Shown: positions 7,843-15,833 of the stretch, one piece after another
How positions within the stretch are numbered: position 1 is the first letter of the stretch
Layout: every line of letters starts with the position of its first letter
Assembly: GCA_902779865.1 (NCBI GenBank)
Contig: CACZDG010000018.1
Location: 1-40,922 of the forward strand
Source: an uncultured bacterium
Lineage (GTDB): Bacteria > Verrucomicrobiota > Kiritimatiellia > RFP12 > UBA1067
Length of the DNA: 40,922 nucleotides
Direction: 5' to 3'
Program-made: the position numbers and the translations under genes
The notes under the pieces: generated by a model
The model's input: only the letters and a program-made list of their open reading frames with translations
What the model was told of the DNA's origin: nothing
Databases searched by the model: none

Positions 7843-9753
7843 CTAATTGACTGAAAAGTTGACGGCGATTGAAGCTGCGCCATTGGCGTTCGCCGGGACT
7901 GTGAACATCAGCTGGCGACACCCCTTGTTTGGGGAGTCCCATTTGTTCGGCCCCTGTCCGTTGCCGACGGCCCACGCGCCCTTCTGCGCGCCGCACTGGA
8001 CGAGCGTGATGGATTTCCCGTTCTGGCGGAGAACCACCTTGTCCCCTTCGATGGTCGGCTCTGCGCGCGTCATCATCGCCCAGCGGATCGCACCACCTGG
8101 CCTCACGCCTGCGAACGTGTCGCGCAGCGTGTAGCTGTGGCCGGACGCCGCCATCTCGCCGCAGCGGACGACCGACGTCGCGTTCGTGTAGAGCGATGAT
8201 AGGTCGAGTGTCACCACGGACGCCGCACCGTCGCGTTTCACCTCCATCACCTTCGCGCTTCCCTTGACCCGCTGCTGGCAACCGTCAATCATCGGCACGT
8301 TGTGGCTCCAGGTTCCAAGGCGGAAGAGCTTCCAGCGATCTGAATTCTGCGCGTCGCTCCAGAGGTTCATTCCCATAGCCTCAATCCGATGGTACGGTTC
8401 CGCGCCGATGTCCACCGCCCAACGCACCTTCCCGCTCTCGAGAACGAACGACCCGCCGTCCATGTGCCCATGCGGAGCGGACGGAGACCCGCCCTTCAGA
8501 CCTACGAACATCGCCTTTTCGTCGTCCCAGCTTGAACGCTGTATCGTGATCGGCACGGGGCCCTGCGCGTCCCACACAAGCGGCGCCTTCGGCTTCAACC
8601 CCGCTGGAACGTCCTGTACCCAGAAGAGCGCGAGGGGGAACATTCTGTTGCCGCGGTAAAGGCGAGGGAAAGCAACGTAGCGACTGTAGGCACCGAGCTC
8701 GAAGTACGGGAGGATGTCTGGGCGGTTGAAGCGCTTCGCAAACCACCATGTCGCGTAGCACGTTCCGCGTCCAGCCCCGCCGTCCGCGTAGTTGAACACC
8801 TCGCCGCTCGGACCGGTTACGAGGTCGAGGTACGCGCCCGTCTCGGCGAACCCCAGCATGGACGCGAGGCCGAAGTCGCTGCCGAGCGTTCCTTCCAGTA
8901 GTGCAATCGCGGCGACGTTGAACTCAATTCCGTAGTTCCAGTAGCCCGGACCTTCGGGATAGTTTCCGTTCGGCGCGAGCGCCTTCATCGAGATTGGCAG
9001 CTTGTCGATGCAGCGCTGGACGAAGCACGCCGTCTCGGCGGGATTCTCCTCGGCGAGCGCGAGCGCACCGGCGAGGATTCCCGCATGACACACCTGCCCC
9101 CAGTTGTTGTGCGCGCGAATCCACCACAACGGCTGACGCGAGGCATCGAGTCCGCAACGACGGAGTCCAGCGGCGATCTTCTTGCGCAAGTCCTCCGGCA
9201 TGTCGTTGTAGAGCCAGTCGTAGCCGATCGCTACGGCGAGCGTCATTTCGCCCACGTCGAGAAAGTGCGAAGGATTCCAGTCCGAGAATGCACACACGGC
9301 GCACAGCTCGGCGATGGCGCGATCCAAGTGCGCCTTGTTGCCGTAGATCCGGTATGCGAGCGCGAGGGTGTTGATGCGGTAGAGCGCGGTGCGGCTCACG
9401 CCGAGGAGGCGCTTACCCTCCTTGATGCGTTCACACGGCTTCGCTTCGAGGCAGGCGTCCGCCGTCCTGCGGACGAACTCCGCGCCTGCCGTGAGAAGCT
9501 CCTCCTTGCCGAGACGCGCCTTCAACGCAGCGAAGCCACGCGCGTCCGCAAACAACCTTGGGTGCGGACGCCTCGCGGCCTCTTCCACAGCGCGTACGAC
9601 ATCGGGCCGCGCCTCCGCCGGAATGCCGTTGCCTACGTCTGGTTTTGCTGAAAACGCTGTTGCGCACATTCCAAGTGCGACGGCGGACAAAACGAAACGT
9701 GCAAGGCGCAGTGTGGAAGCTGCTGCCTTGCACTCCGTAATCTTGCACTTCAT
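7843..9753 (-). CDS. Exported heparinase II/III-like polysaccharide lyase
   Basis: The 636 residues start at ATG 9753 (MKCKITECKAAASTLRLARF), which gives a signal-like hydrophobic stretch VLSAVALGMCATAFSA. Residues ~35-340 form the alpha-toroid typical of alginate lyase/heparinase families (HPRLFADARGFAALKARLG, AHNNWGQVCHAG, NYPEGPGYWNYG). The C-terminal beta-sandwich heparinase II/III domain contains APHGHMDGGSFVLES, with H428 and H430 in the conserved HxHxDxGSF-like motif. This family cleaves uronic-acid glycosidic bonds by beta-elimination. No strong Shine-Dalgarno sequence is visible at 9753, but the upstream in-frame extension is Ser/Arg-rich and antisense-like, so it was dropped. It lies 16 bp after the DUF1080 gene stop in the same operon. 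The exact polysaccharide (alginate, heparan, or other uronate) cannot be stated. Confidence 0.9.
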   Translation of the reverse strand: MKCKITECKAAASTLRLARFVLSAVALGMCATAFSAKPDVGNGIPAEARPDVVRAVEEAARRPHPRLFADARGFAALKARLGKEELLTAGAEFVRRTADACLEAKPCERIKEGKRLLGVSRTALYRINTLALAYRIYGNKAHLDRAIAELCAVCAFSDWNPSHFLDVGEMTLAVAIGYDWLYNDMPEDLRKKIAAGLRRCGLDASRQPLWWIRAHNNWGQVCHAGILAGALALAEENPAETACFVQRCIDKLPISMKALAPNGNYPEGPGYWNYGIEFNVAAIALLEGTLGSDFGLASMLGFAETGAYLDLVTGPSGEVFNYADGGAGRGTCYATWWFAKRFNRPDILPYFELGAYSRYVAFPRLYRGNRMFPLALFWVQDVPAGLKPKAPLVWDAQGPVPITIQRSSWDDEKAMFVGLKGGSPSAPHGHMDGGSFVLESGKVRWAVDIGAEPYHRIEAMGMNLWSDAQNSDRWKLFRLGTWSHNVPMIDGCQQRVKGSAKVMEVKRDGAASVVTLDLSSLYTNATSVVRCGEMAASGHSYTLRDTFAGVRPGGAIRWAMMTRAEPTIEGDKVVLRQNGKSITLVQCGAQKGAWAVGNGQGPNKWDSPNKGCRQLMFTVPANANGAASIAVNFSVN

Positions 9754-9769
9754 GATGCGAGAAACGAAA

Positions 9770-11233
9770 TTAAAGTTCGCGTATGAAGATGTTGCGGAAC
9801 TCAAGCGGATCGCCGTGGCACTGGAGCTCGATCTGCTCGCAAGGGAAGATCGGCTGCTTGCGGTCCCAATAGTTCTCCAGCACCGTGTTGTCCACAACGA
9901 GGACGCCGTTCAGGCGCACCGTCACGCGCTCGCCAACCATCTTGATGTAGAAGCGGTTCCAGTCGCCGACCTGCTTGTCGGCTATCGCGAGCGGCTTGTC
10001 CGGGTTCTTCTTGTTGTTGTAAAGACCACCGGAGCCGATGCCCCACTGGTTGTGCGCGTCCCAGATCTGCACCTGGGGCGAGCCGCGAAGGTAGAGTCCG
10101 CTGTCGCCCTGGATGGACACCGTGCGCCAGTCAACCCACATCTCGAAATCCTTGTAGTCCTTCTTCGTGGCGAGCGAGTAGCCGCCCTTGAAACCATCGA
10201 AGAAGAGGTTGCCGTTCCTGACGGACCAGTGTTCCGCCATGCCAGCATCGGCGATCTTCTGCATGGCAGCACGCTTCTCGGGCGTGGCAGCCTGGCGCTT
10301 CTTCGGATTGTCAAAGTTTTCAACGGTGGTCACGCCCTTCCAGTTCGCGAGGTCCTCGACCTTGCCGGCGAAGTACGTGGTGAAACCCTCGGGGCACTTC
10401 TCCGTCTGGCACGGGCACACCTCGCCCATCTTGGCATCGTCGGGAAGCTCCTTGATGCGGATGTTGCGCCAACGCACGTGGCTGCCGTGTCCGAGCCAGC
10501 CGATGCGTCCCTTCATGTTGTGAAGGCCGGGATGTTTCCTGTGATCGGGGGTGTCGCCATTGCCCTTGAACTTCGAGACGTCTGCCTTCGTCACGAGAAT
10601 GCCATTGAGGTACACTTCGATTTCGCTGCCAATCACCTTGACCTCCTCGAAGTTCCACATTCCCGCCTTATGCAGGTAACTGCCGCCCTTGGCGAACATG
10701 CCGGCCTTGCCGCCGACCTGCCTGCCCTCGTTGTCGCGCAGCACCGGCACAACACCGTAAACGGAACCGGTGTACTGGTAGGGCTTGAGCTTGTCCTTCT
10801 TCGCCTTGGCGTCGTAGTAGCTGCTGCCGCCGTCGTCGAGGAGCTGCAGCTCGCACATGGCGTAGTAGGCAGCATCCTTGTTTACGTCCGACATGCGGAT
10901 GCCGAGGCCGTTGTTGCCGTTCTCCGGCATCATGAACTCGAAACGGAGAATGAAGTTGCGGTACTCCTTCTCCGTGCAGAGGTTGCCGCCCCTGCCCTTC
11001 GCCTTGCGCTCCGGGAAGCAGGCAAGCACCTGAAACTCCTTCTCCTTTCCAGTCCCGCGCATCTTCTCCTTGATCGTCTCGACCCCGTACAGGTGCGTAG
11101 CACCGCACCAACCGGTTAGGTCCTTGCCGTTGAACAGCGAAACGAAGCCCTCGTCCACCGCCTCGGCGTACGGCGCGGCTCCAGCCGTCATCGCAACCGC
11201 ACACGCTGCGGCCGCCATTGTCATCATCTTCAT
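9770..11233 (-). CDS. Exported DUF1080 (3-keto-disaccharide hydrolase-type) protein with two domains
   Basis: DUF1080/PF06439 beta-sandwich family, members of which hydrolyse 3-keto-glycosides. It has 487 residues from ATG 11233, preceded by AGGAGA 7 nt upstream. Signal peptide: MKMMTMAAAACAVAMTAGAA. Two DUF1080 domains are visible. The first (~25-235) opens EGFVSLFNGKDLTGW and includes FEFMMPENGNNGLGIRMSD. The second (~300-487) includes WVDWRTVSIQGDSGLYLRG, VQIWDAHNQWG and GVLVVDNTVLENYW. The linker holds CPCQTEKCPEGF, a Cys-containing segment. It is first in a minus-strand operon with a lyase and an isomerase. Its promoter faces that of rnfA. Two-domain members are usual in PVC bacteria as far as I know. 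Substrate not determinable. Confidence 0.9.
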   Translation of the reverse strand: MKMMTMAAAACAVAMTAGAAPYAEAVDEGFVSLFNGKDLTGWCGATHLYGVETIKEKMRGTGKEKEFQVLACFPERKAKGRGGNLCTEKEYRNFILRFEFMMPENGNNGLGIRMSDVNKDAAYYAMCELQLLDDGGSSYYDAKAKKDKLKPYQYTGSVYGVVPVLRDNEGRQVGGKAGMFAKGGSYLHKAGMWNFEEVKVIGSEIEVYLNGILVTKADVSKFKGNGDTPDHRKHPGLHNMKGRIGWLGHGSHVRWRNIRIKELPDDAKMGEVCPCQTEKCPEGFTTYFAGKVEDLANWKGVTTVENFDNPKKRQAATPEKRAAMQKIADAGMAEHWSVRNGNLFFDGFKGGYSLATKKDYKDFEMWVDWRTVSIQGDSGLYLRGSPQVQIWDAHNQWGIGSGGLYNNKKNPDKPLAIADKQVGDWNRFYIKMVGERVTVRLNGVLVVDNTVLENYWDRKQPIFPCEQIELQCHGDPLEFRNIFIREL

Positions 11234-11354
11234 TACGTTATCTCCTAGAGGTAATTGCAGAACCAGTCTTTCGCGCCATTCTCGAGACAAGTCACACGGC
11301 TTGACGGAACTCGCAGAAACAAAAACCTGCGCGTCTGAAAGGTCCAACGCATTT

Positions 11355-11383
11355 ATTATGCCAAATCCACGACCTAAACGCAA
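11355..11383 (-). promoter_or_regulatory. Predicted promoter of the DUF1080-lyase-isomerase operon
   Basis: Minus strand TTGCGT, 17-bp spacer, CATAAT, with TGG just before the -10. It gives a leader of about 115 nt to ATG 11233. It is back-to-back with the rnf promoter; the two -35 boxes are 30 bp apart. Confidence 0.6.
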
Positions 11384-11413
11384 GGGGAAGTCGTTGGAAA
11401 ATTCATTTCCGTG

Positions 11414-11442
11414 TTGCGGACGGCAAAAGGGAATGATATACT
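11414..11442 (+). promoter_or_regulatory. Predicted rnf operon promoter
   Basis: TTGCGG, 17-bp spacer, TATACT. Transcription should begin near 11449, only about 4 nt before the rnfA ATG at 11453. The message would then be leaderless or nearly so, and no Shine-Dalgarno sequence is visible. Confidence 0.6.
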
Positions 11443-11452
11443 ATAACCCGTC

Positions 11453-12037
11453 ATGCGCTATCTAATTATAATCGTCGGCGCGGTTCTGGTGAACAACTTC
11501 GTTCTCAACCGCTTTTTGGGATGCTGCCCGTTCCTGGGCGTGTCGAAGAAGACGGAGACGGCTCTCGGCATGTCTGGGGCGGTCGTGTTCGTCATGACGG
11601 TCGCCTCGGCCGTCACGTGGTGTCTCGACCACTGGCTTCTCGACCCGCGCGGTCTCGGCTACATCCACACGCTCGCGTTCATCCTCGTGATCGCGTCGCT
11701 CGTGCAGTTCATCGACATCGCGATGAAGCGCTTCGTGCCGCCGCTCCACGCCGCACTCGGCATCTTCCTGCCGCTCATCACCACGAACTGCGCGGTGCTG
11801 GGCGTCGCGGAGCTGAACTGCAAGAACGGGACGCCCTTCCTCGAATCCGTTCTCTTCTCCTTCGCGGCCGCGCTCGGCTTCGGCTTCGCGCTCGTCATCT
11901 TCTCCGGACTCCGCGAGAAGCTCGCGTGGGCGGACCCGCCCCGCTGCTTCCGCGGCATCGCCGTGGCGCTCGTCACGGCCGGTCTCCTCTCCCTCGCCTT
12001 CATGGGCTTCAACGGCCTCGTCAAACTCCCCTACTAA
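11453..12037 (+). CDS. rnfA: Rnf electron transport complex subunit A
   Basis: Integral membrane subunit of the Rnf complex (ferredoxin:NAD+ oxidoreductase coupled to Na+ or H+ transport). The 194 residues match RnfA/RsxA. Six hydrophobic segments are visible. Signature stretches are [20 protein letters not shown] near the N-terminus and [15 protein letters not shown] in the middle, each with the conserved Cys of the intramembrane iron-sulfur site shared by RnfA and RnfE. The sequence follows RsxA and not RsxE, for example ETALGMS and [13 protein letters not shown] at the C-terminus. It is the first gene of the operon, and rnfB starts 9 bp downstream. Confidence 0.96.
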   Translation: MRYLIIIVGAVLVNNFVLNRFLGCCPFLGVSKKTETALGMSGAVVFVMTVASAVTWCLDHWLLDPRGLGYIHTLAFILVIASLVQFIDIAMKRFVPPLHAALGIFLPLITTNCAVLGVAELNCKNGTPFLESVLFSFAAALGFGFALVIFSGLREKLAWADPPRCFRGIAVALVTAGLLSLAFMGFNGLVKLPY

Positions 12038-12046
12038 CACGCAGCC

Positions 12047-12865
12047 ATGACAGCAATCATCACAGCCATCCTCGTCATCGCCGGCATCGGCGCCCTCGCG
12101 GCGCTCGCCCTGGCGATTGCGGACAAATACCTCGCCGTGCAGGAAGATCCCCGCATCGGCCTCGCCACGGCCGCCCTTCCCGGCGCGAACTGTGGCGGCT
12201 GCGGCTTCGCCGGCTGCGCCGACTACGCGCGCGCCCTCGTGGCCGGCACCGCCGCTCCCGGCGCGTGCGCCCCCGGCGGCGACGCCGTGAACGCGGAACT
12301 CGCCAAGATCCTCGGCGTCGCGGCAACCGCCACCGAAAAGCGCGTCGCGCTCGTCAAGTGCTGCGGCACGCGCTCGGAGGCGATCCGCGTGGGCGACTAC
12401 AACGGCATCTGCGACTGTTCCGCCGCCGCCGCCACGGCGGGCGGCGACAAGGGCTGCCGCTTCGGCTGCCTCGGCTACGGCGCATGCGCGAACGTGTGCC
12501 CGAAGCACGCGATCTCGATCACCGACGGCCTCGCGGTCGTGGACAAGCGACTCTGCATCGGCTGCGGCAAGTGCGTGAGCGTGTGCCCGCGCAAGCTCAT
12601 CGAGCTCGTCCCCGCATCCGCCACCATCCACGTCCTCTGCAACAACCCCGTCCGCGGGCCCGAGGTCACGAAGGTCTGCGGCGTCGGCTGCATCGGCTGC
12701 CACCTCTGCGAGAAAAGCTCGGGCGGCAAGGAGGCCAACCACTTCACGTTCAACGGGTTCCTCGCGAAGGTCAACTACGAGAACCCGCCGACGGACGCAA
12801 CGCTCGCGGACAAGTGTCCGCGCAAGTGCATCCGCGAAGACGCCCACTTCGAAACGGGAATCTAA
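12047..12865 (+). CDS. rnfB: Rnf complex iron-sulfur subunit B
   Basis: Electron-transfer subunit with an N-terminal membrane helix (residues 3-25) and cytosolic iron-sulfur domains; 272 residues. The first cluster motif is NCGGCGFAGC with a later Cys (C49, C52, C57, C74), the Fe-S domain diagnostic for RnfB. A middle CCGTRSEA/CDCSAA region comes next. Then there is a two-cluster ferredoxin domain (CLGYGACANVCP and CIGCGKCVSVCP), and a C-terminal Cys group (KVCGVGCIGCHLCEK, DKCPRKC). This extended cluster set is as in long clostridial or methanogen-type RnfB. It probably accepts electrons from ferredoxin. rnfC follows after 2 bp. Confidence 0.95.
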   Translation: MTAIITAILVIAGIGALAALALAIADKYLAVQEDPRIGLATAALPGANCGGCGFAGCADYARALVAGTAAPGACAPGGDAVNAELAKILGVAATATEKRVALVKCCGTRSEAIRVGDYNGICDCSAAAATAGGDKGCRFGCLGYGACANVCPKHAISITDGLAVVDKRLCIGCGKCVSVCPRKLIELVPASATIHVLCNNPVRGPEVTKVCGVGCIGCHLCEKSSGGKEANHFTFNGFLAKVNYENPPTDATLADKCPRKCIREDAHFETGI

Positions 12866-12867
12866 CC

Positions 12868-14235
12868 ATGAAGACGGTCCAGTCAGCGTTCAAGTTCCAC
12901 GGCGGCGTACACCCGCAGTACAACAAGGACCTCGCGGCCTCCAAGCCGATTGAGGCGATGCCCCTGCCGAAGCAGCTCGTCGTCTCCATGAGCCAGCACC
13001 TCGGCGCGCCGGCGAAATGCCTCGTCAAGAAAGGCGACGCCGTCGTTAAGGGACAGCTCATCGGCGAGCGCAACGGCTTCATCTCCGTGCCCGTACACGC
13101 CCCCGTCGCCGGTACGGTCGCGGCCGTCGAGCAGCGGATGGGCCCCGCCGGCGGCTGGGCCGACGCGGTGATCCTTGACGTGTCCGAGGACCAGTCGGCC
13201 GCGCCGGCGTTCCTGCCGCCGCTCGACTGGAAATCCGCCACCCGCGAGGACTTGCTCGCCCGCGTGAACGACTCCGGTATCTGCGGCATGGGCGGCGCCG
13301 GGTTTCCCTCGGCGGTCAAGCTCAACCCGCCGCCCGACAAACACTGCGAATACCTTATCCTGAACGGCGCCGAGTGCGAACCCTACCTCACGAGCGACTA
13401 CCGCACGATGCTCGAGCGCGCGGACCGCATCCGCGCGGGCGTGGAGATCATGCGCAAGATCCTCAACGGACCCGCCGTGCGCATCGCCGTGGAGGCGAAC
13501 AAGCCGGACGCCATCAAGGCCCTTGAAAAGGCGTTCGCCGACATTGAAGGCAACGTCGAAATCGTCGTCCTGCCGGTCCTCTACCCGCAGGGCAGCGAGA
13601 AACACCAGATCTACGCCACCGTCAAGCGTATCGTCCCCGAAGGCGCGCTCCCGATCGCCGTCGGGTGCGTCGTCGAGAACGTCGGCACCGTCGCCGCGAT
13701 CGCGGACGCCGTGGAGAAAGGCATTCCGCTCACGGAGCGCGTCACGACAGTCTCCGGCGACGGCGTGGTCGAGCCGAAGAACGTGCTTGCGCCCATCGGC
13801 ACGCGCTACGCGGACCTCGTCGCCTTCTGCGGCGGCGAGAAGGACGGCGTGCGCAAGGTGATCAGCGGCGGGCCGATGATGGGCTTCAACGTGCCCCATC
13901 TCGAAATCGCCACCACGAAGACCACCTCAGGGCTTCTCTTCTTCACGTCGGCGAAGGTGTTCCAGTACACCTCGAACGCCTGCATCAACTGCGGACGCTG
14001 TGTGCGGGCGTGTCCGATGCAGCTGAACCCCGCGTTCATCTGCTCCGCCGTGGAGTCGAACGACATCGCCGCCGCGCAGAAGATGGACGTGATGGACTGC
14101 ATCGAGTGCGGCGCCTGCTCGTTCGGCTGCCCCGCCTACCGCGACATCACCCAGAACTGCCGCCGCGCCAAGGCGTCCATCCGCGCCGCCGCGGCCGCCG
14201 CCAAGGCCAAAGCCGCCGCAGCGGCTGCGAAATAA
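12868..14235 (+). CDS. rnfC: Rnf complex NADH-binding subunit C
   Basis: Peripheral subunit that binds FMN/NADH and carries two 4Fe-4S clusters; 455 residues from ATG 12868. The same frame stays open far upstream, but that part is an arginine-rich antisense-like read of rnfA and rnfB, so the short start is right. Visible features are FHGGVHPQYNK, the Rossmann-like NADH/FMN region with GICGMGGAGFP and NGAECEPYLTSDYR, VISGGPMMG, and ferredoxin motifs CINCGRCVRACPMQ and CIECGACSFGCP. The C-terminus is a short Ala/Lys-rich tail (AAAAAAKAKAAAAAAK), shorter than the long repetitive tail of enterobacterial RsxC. The next gene, 20 bp on, is the inserted regulator. Confidence 0.95.
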   Translation: MKTVQSAFKFHGGVHPQYNKDLAASKPIEAMPLPKQLVVSMSQHLGAPAKCLVKKGDAVVKGQLIGERNGFISVPVHAPVAGTVAAVEQRMGPAGGWADAVILDVSEDQSAAPAFLPPLDWKSATREDLLARVNDSGICGMGGAGFPSAVKLNPPPDKHCEYLILNGAECEPYLTSDYRTMLERADRIRAGVEIMRKILNGPAVRIAVEANKPDAIKALEKAFADIEGNVEIVVLPVLYPQGSEKHQIYATVKRIVPEGALPIAVGCVVENVGTVAAIADAVEKGIPLTERVTTVSGDGVVEPKNVLAPIGTRYADLVAFCGGEKDGVRKVISGGPMMGFNVPHLEIATTKTTSGLLFFTSAKVFQYTSNACINCGRCVRACPMQLNPAFICSAVESNDIAAAQKMDVMDCIECGACSFGCPAYRDITQNCRRAKASIRAAAAAAKAKAAAAAAK

Positions 14236-14255
14236 CAAGGGCGTAAACTCAAGGA

Positions 14256-15833
14256 ATGACCAAGGCGGAGATAACAGAGCGAATCGCCCAGGGCGAGGAT
14301 AGCCGGACGCAGTTCAAGCGCGGGCCGATAGGCATCGCCAAACTCGCGGCCGAACTCGTGGCGTTCTCTAACGCCTCAGGCGGCTCCATTCTGTTTGGCG
14401 TTGACGATGACGGCAATGTCGTGGGACTCGGTACCAAGGACAAGAAAATCCTCACCGACGACATTAGCAACGCCGCGAACGACAACATCCGCCCCGCAAT
14501 CTACCCGCAAACGGAATACCACACCATTCGCGGCAAGCAGATTCTCTGCGTCACCGTAGCGGAGGGGGCGTTAAAGCCCTACTCCGACAAAAGCGGCAGC
14601 TATTGGACAAAGTCCGGCCCTGACAAACGACGCATCACGTCCCGCGAGGAACTTCAGCGCATCCTGCAAAAGGCGCATCTGCTCTACGCCGACGAAACGC
14701 CGGTTTACGGCACAAGCGCCAAGGACATCGATCTCTACCACTTTGGCGAGTTTCTCGAACGCAACTACGGGATTTCGGCAGAGAGCGTTCTGGAGCCGGG
14801 CAAGGTGGACATCCCGCTCATGCTGCGCAACCTGGGCTTTGCATCTGGCGACCAGTTGACTCTCGCAGGGCTTCTCCTCTTCGGAAAGAACCCGCAACGG
14901 TACGCGCCTGTCAACGTGGTCAAGTGCGTTGCGTACTACGGTAACGACATGGCAGGTTCAAACTACCGCGACAGCGAGGATTTCCGCGGGACAATCCGCG
15001 ACATGTACAGGTCGACGATGCAGTTCATCCTGCGCAACCTCCGGCACGAGCAGGCCGGACAGGGTTTCAACTCAATCGGAATACCAGAAATCCCGGAAGA
15101 AGCGTTGCAGGAACTCGTCGCGAACATGTTCCTCCACCGCGACTACTTCATGTCGTCGCCATGGCGAGTGATGGTGTTCGATGATCGTGTTGAACTGATA
15201 AGTCCAGGGGCACTACCAAACCATCTAACCATTGAAATGATTAAGTCGGGAGTGTCGGTTGCCAGGAATCCCCTCATCTTCACATTCGCCACAAAGGAGA
15301 TACCGTATCGCGGACTTGGCTCCGGCATCAAGCGCGTAACGGAGATAACAAAACACGTCGAATTCATTTCCGATAGCGAGGCGAACTTCTTCACCGCAAA
15401 AGTCTATCGGCAAGAACATGCACCAATAAAACCAGTCGATGCACCAGTAAGCTGTCCTATAAATTCCCCCGACTGTCCTATAAATCCGCCCGATTGTCCT
15501 GTAAATCCCCACGATTGTCCTGTAAATCCCCCCGACTGTCCTATAAGCCCCCACGACTGTCCTATAACCCCCCCCGACTGTCCTATAAATCCGAATGCCG
15601 AAGAGATGTCCGATACCGCGATTCGATTGCTAGAAACAATCAAAGCCAATCCCGGTATCGGCAAGAAAACAATTTCGACCGTTTCTGGCCTCTCTGTCAG
15701 GAACATCAAGTTCCACATTGAACATTCCCTTCGCGGTAAAGTGGAGTTTCGCGGTGCGAAGAAAACTGGCGGTTACTACATTGTCGCAGAATCTAAAACC
15801 CAAAGGACAAAGGCTAAGAAAAGAAAACAATGA
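14256..15833 (+). CDS. AlbA_2/Schlafen-like ATP-binding regulator nested in the rnf operon
   Basis: The 525 residues have three parts. Residues 14-58 form an AlbA_2 (Schlafen-like divergent AAA_4) domain (EDSRTQFKRG, FSNASGGSILFGVDD). Residues ~275-385 look like the RecG-related GHKL/HATPase_c_4 domain (EALQELVANMFLHRDYF, FDDRVELISPG, GLGSGI at 354-359). The C-terminal ~60 residues look like a winged helix (GIGKKTISTVSGLSVRNIKFHIEH). Such proteins are usually called ATP-binding or transcriptional regulators. Residues 399-447 are seven copies of a Cys-containing heptapeptide. The gene sits between rnfC and rnfD. Its stop overlaps the rnfD start by 4 nt (ATGA), so it belongs to the rnf transcript. 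A role in Rnf regulation is inference; it may be an unrelated passenger. Confidence 0.85.
   Translation: MTKAEITERIAQGEDSRTQFKRGPIGIAKLAAELVAFSNASGGSILFGVDDDGNVVGLGTKDKKILTDDISNAANDNIRPAIYPQTEYHTIRGKQILCVTVAEGALKPYSDKSGSYWTKSGPDKRRITSREELQRILQKAHLLYADETPVYGTSAKDIDLYHFGEFLERNYGISAESVLEPGKVDIPLMLRNLGFASGDQLTLAGLLLFGKNPQRYAPVNVVKCVAYYGNDMAGSNYRDSEDFRGTIRDMYRSTMQFILRNLRHEQAGQGFNSIGIPEIPEEALQELVANMFLHRDYFMSSPWRVMVFDDRVELISPGALPNHLTIEMIKSGVSVARNPLIFTFATKEIPYRGLGSGIKRVTEITKHVEFISDSEANFFTAKVYRQEHAPIKPVDAPVSCPINSPDCPINPPDCPVNPHDCPVNPPDCPISPHDCPITPPDCPINPNAEEMSDTAIRLLETIKANPGIGKKTISTVSGLSVRNIKFHIEHSLRGKVEFRGAKKTGGYYIVAESKTQRTKAKKRKQ
15450..15596 (+). repeat. Seven-copy 21-bp in-frame tandem repeat
   Basis: Seven tandem 21-bp units with consensus GACTGTCCTATAAATCC plus CCCC, encoding the heptapeptide DCPINPP (variants CPVNPHD, CPISPHD, CPITPPD). 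Each unit carries one Cys (C400 then every 7 residues). An 8-base C run lies at 15568-15575. As 21 bp is a multiple of 3, copy-number change would keep frame, while slippage in the C run would not. Confidence 0.95.

Noticed and set aside
7821..7883. ATG 7883 as start of the isomerase-like gene
   Set aside because: It lies inside the lyase gene and would put 21 residues before the Tat-like signal; GTG 7820 has GGAGG upstream.
9389..11119. 576-residue plus-strand open frame
   Set aside because: Antisense of the DUF1080 and lyase genes, with no recognisable domain and biased composition.
11453..12037. Possible rnfE instead of rnfA
   Set aside because: The sequence follows RsxA (VNNFVL, ETALGMS, SLAFMGF) and lacks RsxE features.
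11521..12867. N-terminal extension of rnfC giving a 904-residue protein
   Set aside because: The extension is an Arg/His-rich read of rnfA and rnfB in another frame; RnfC family proteins start at MKTVQSAFKFHGG (12868).
15450..15596. CRISPR array
   Set aside because: Units are contiguous 21-bp coding repeats with no spacers.
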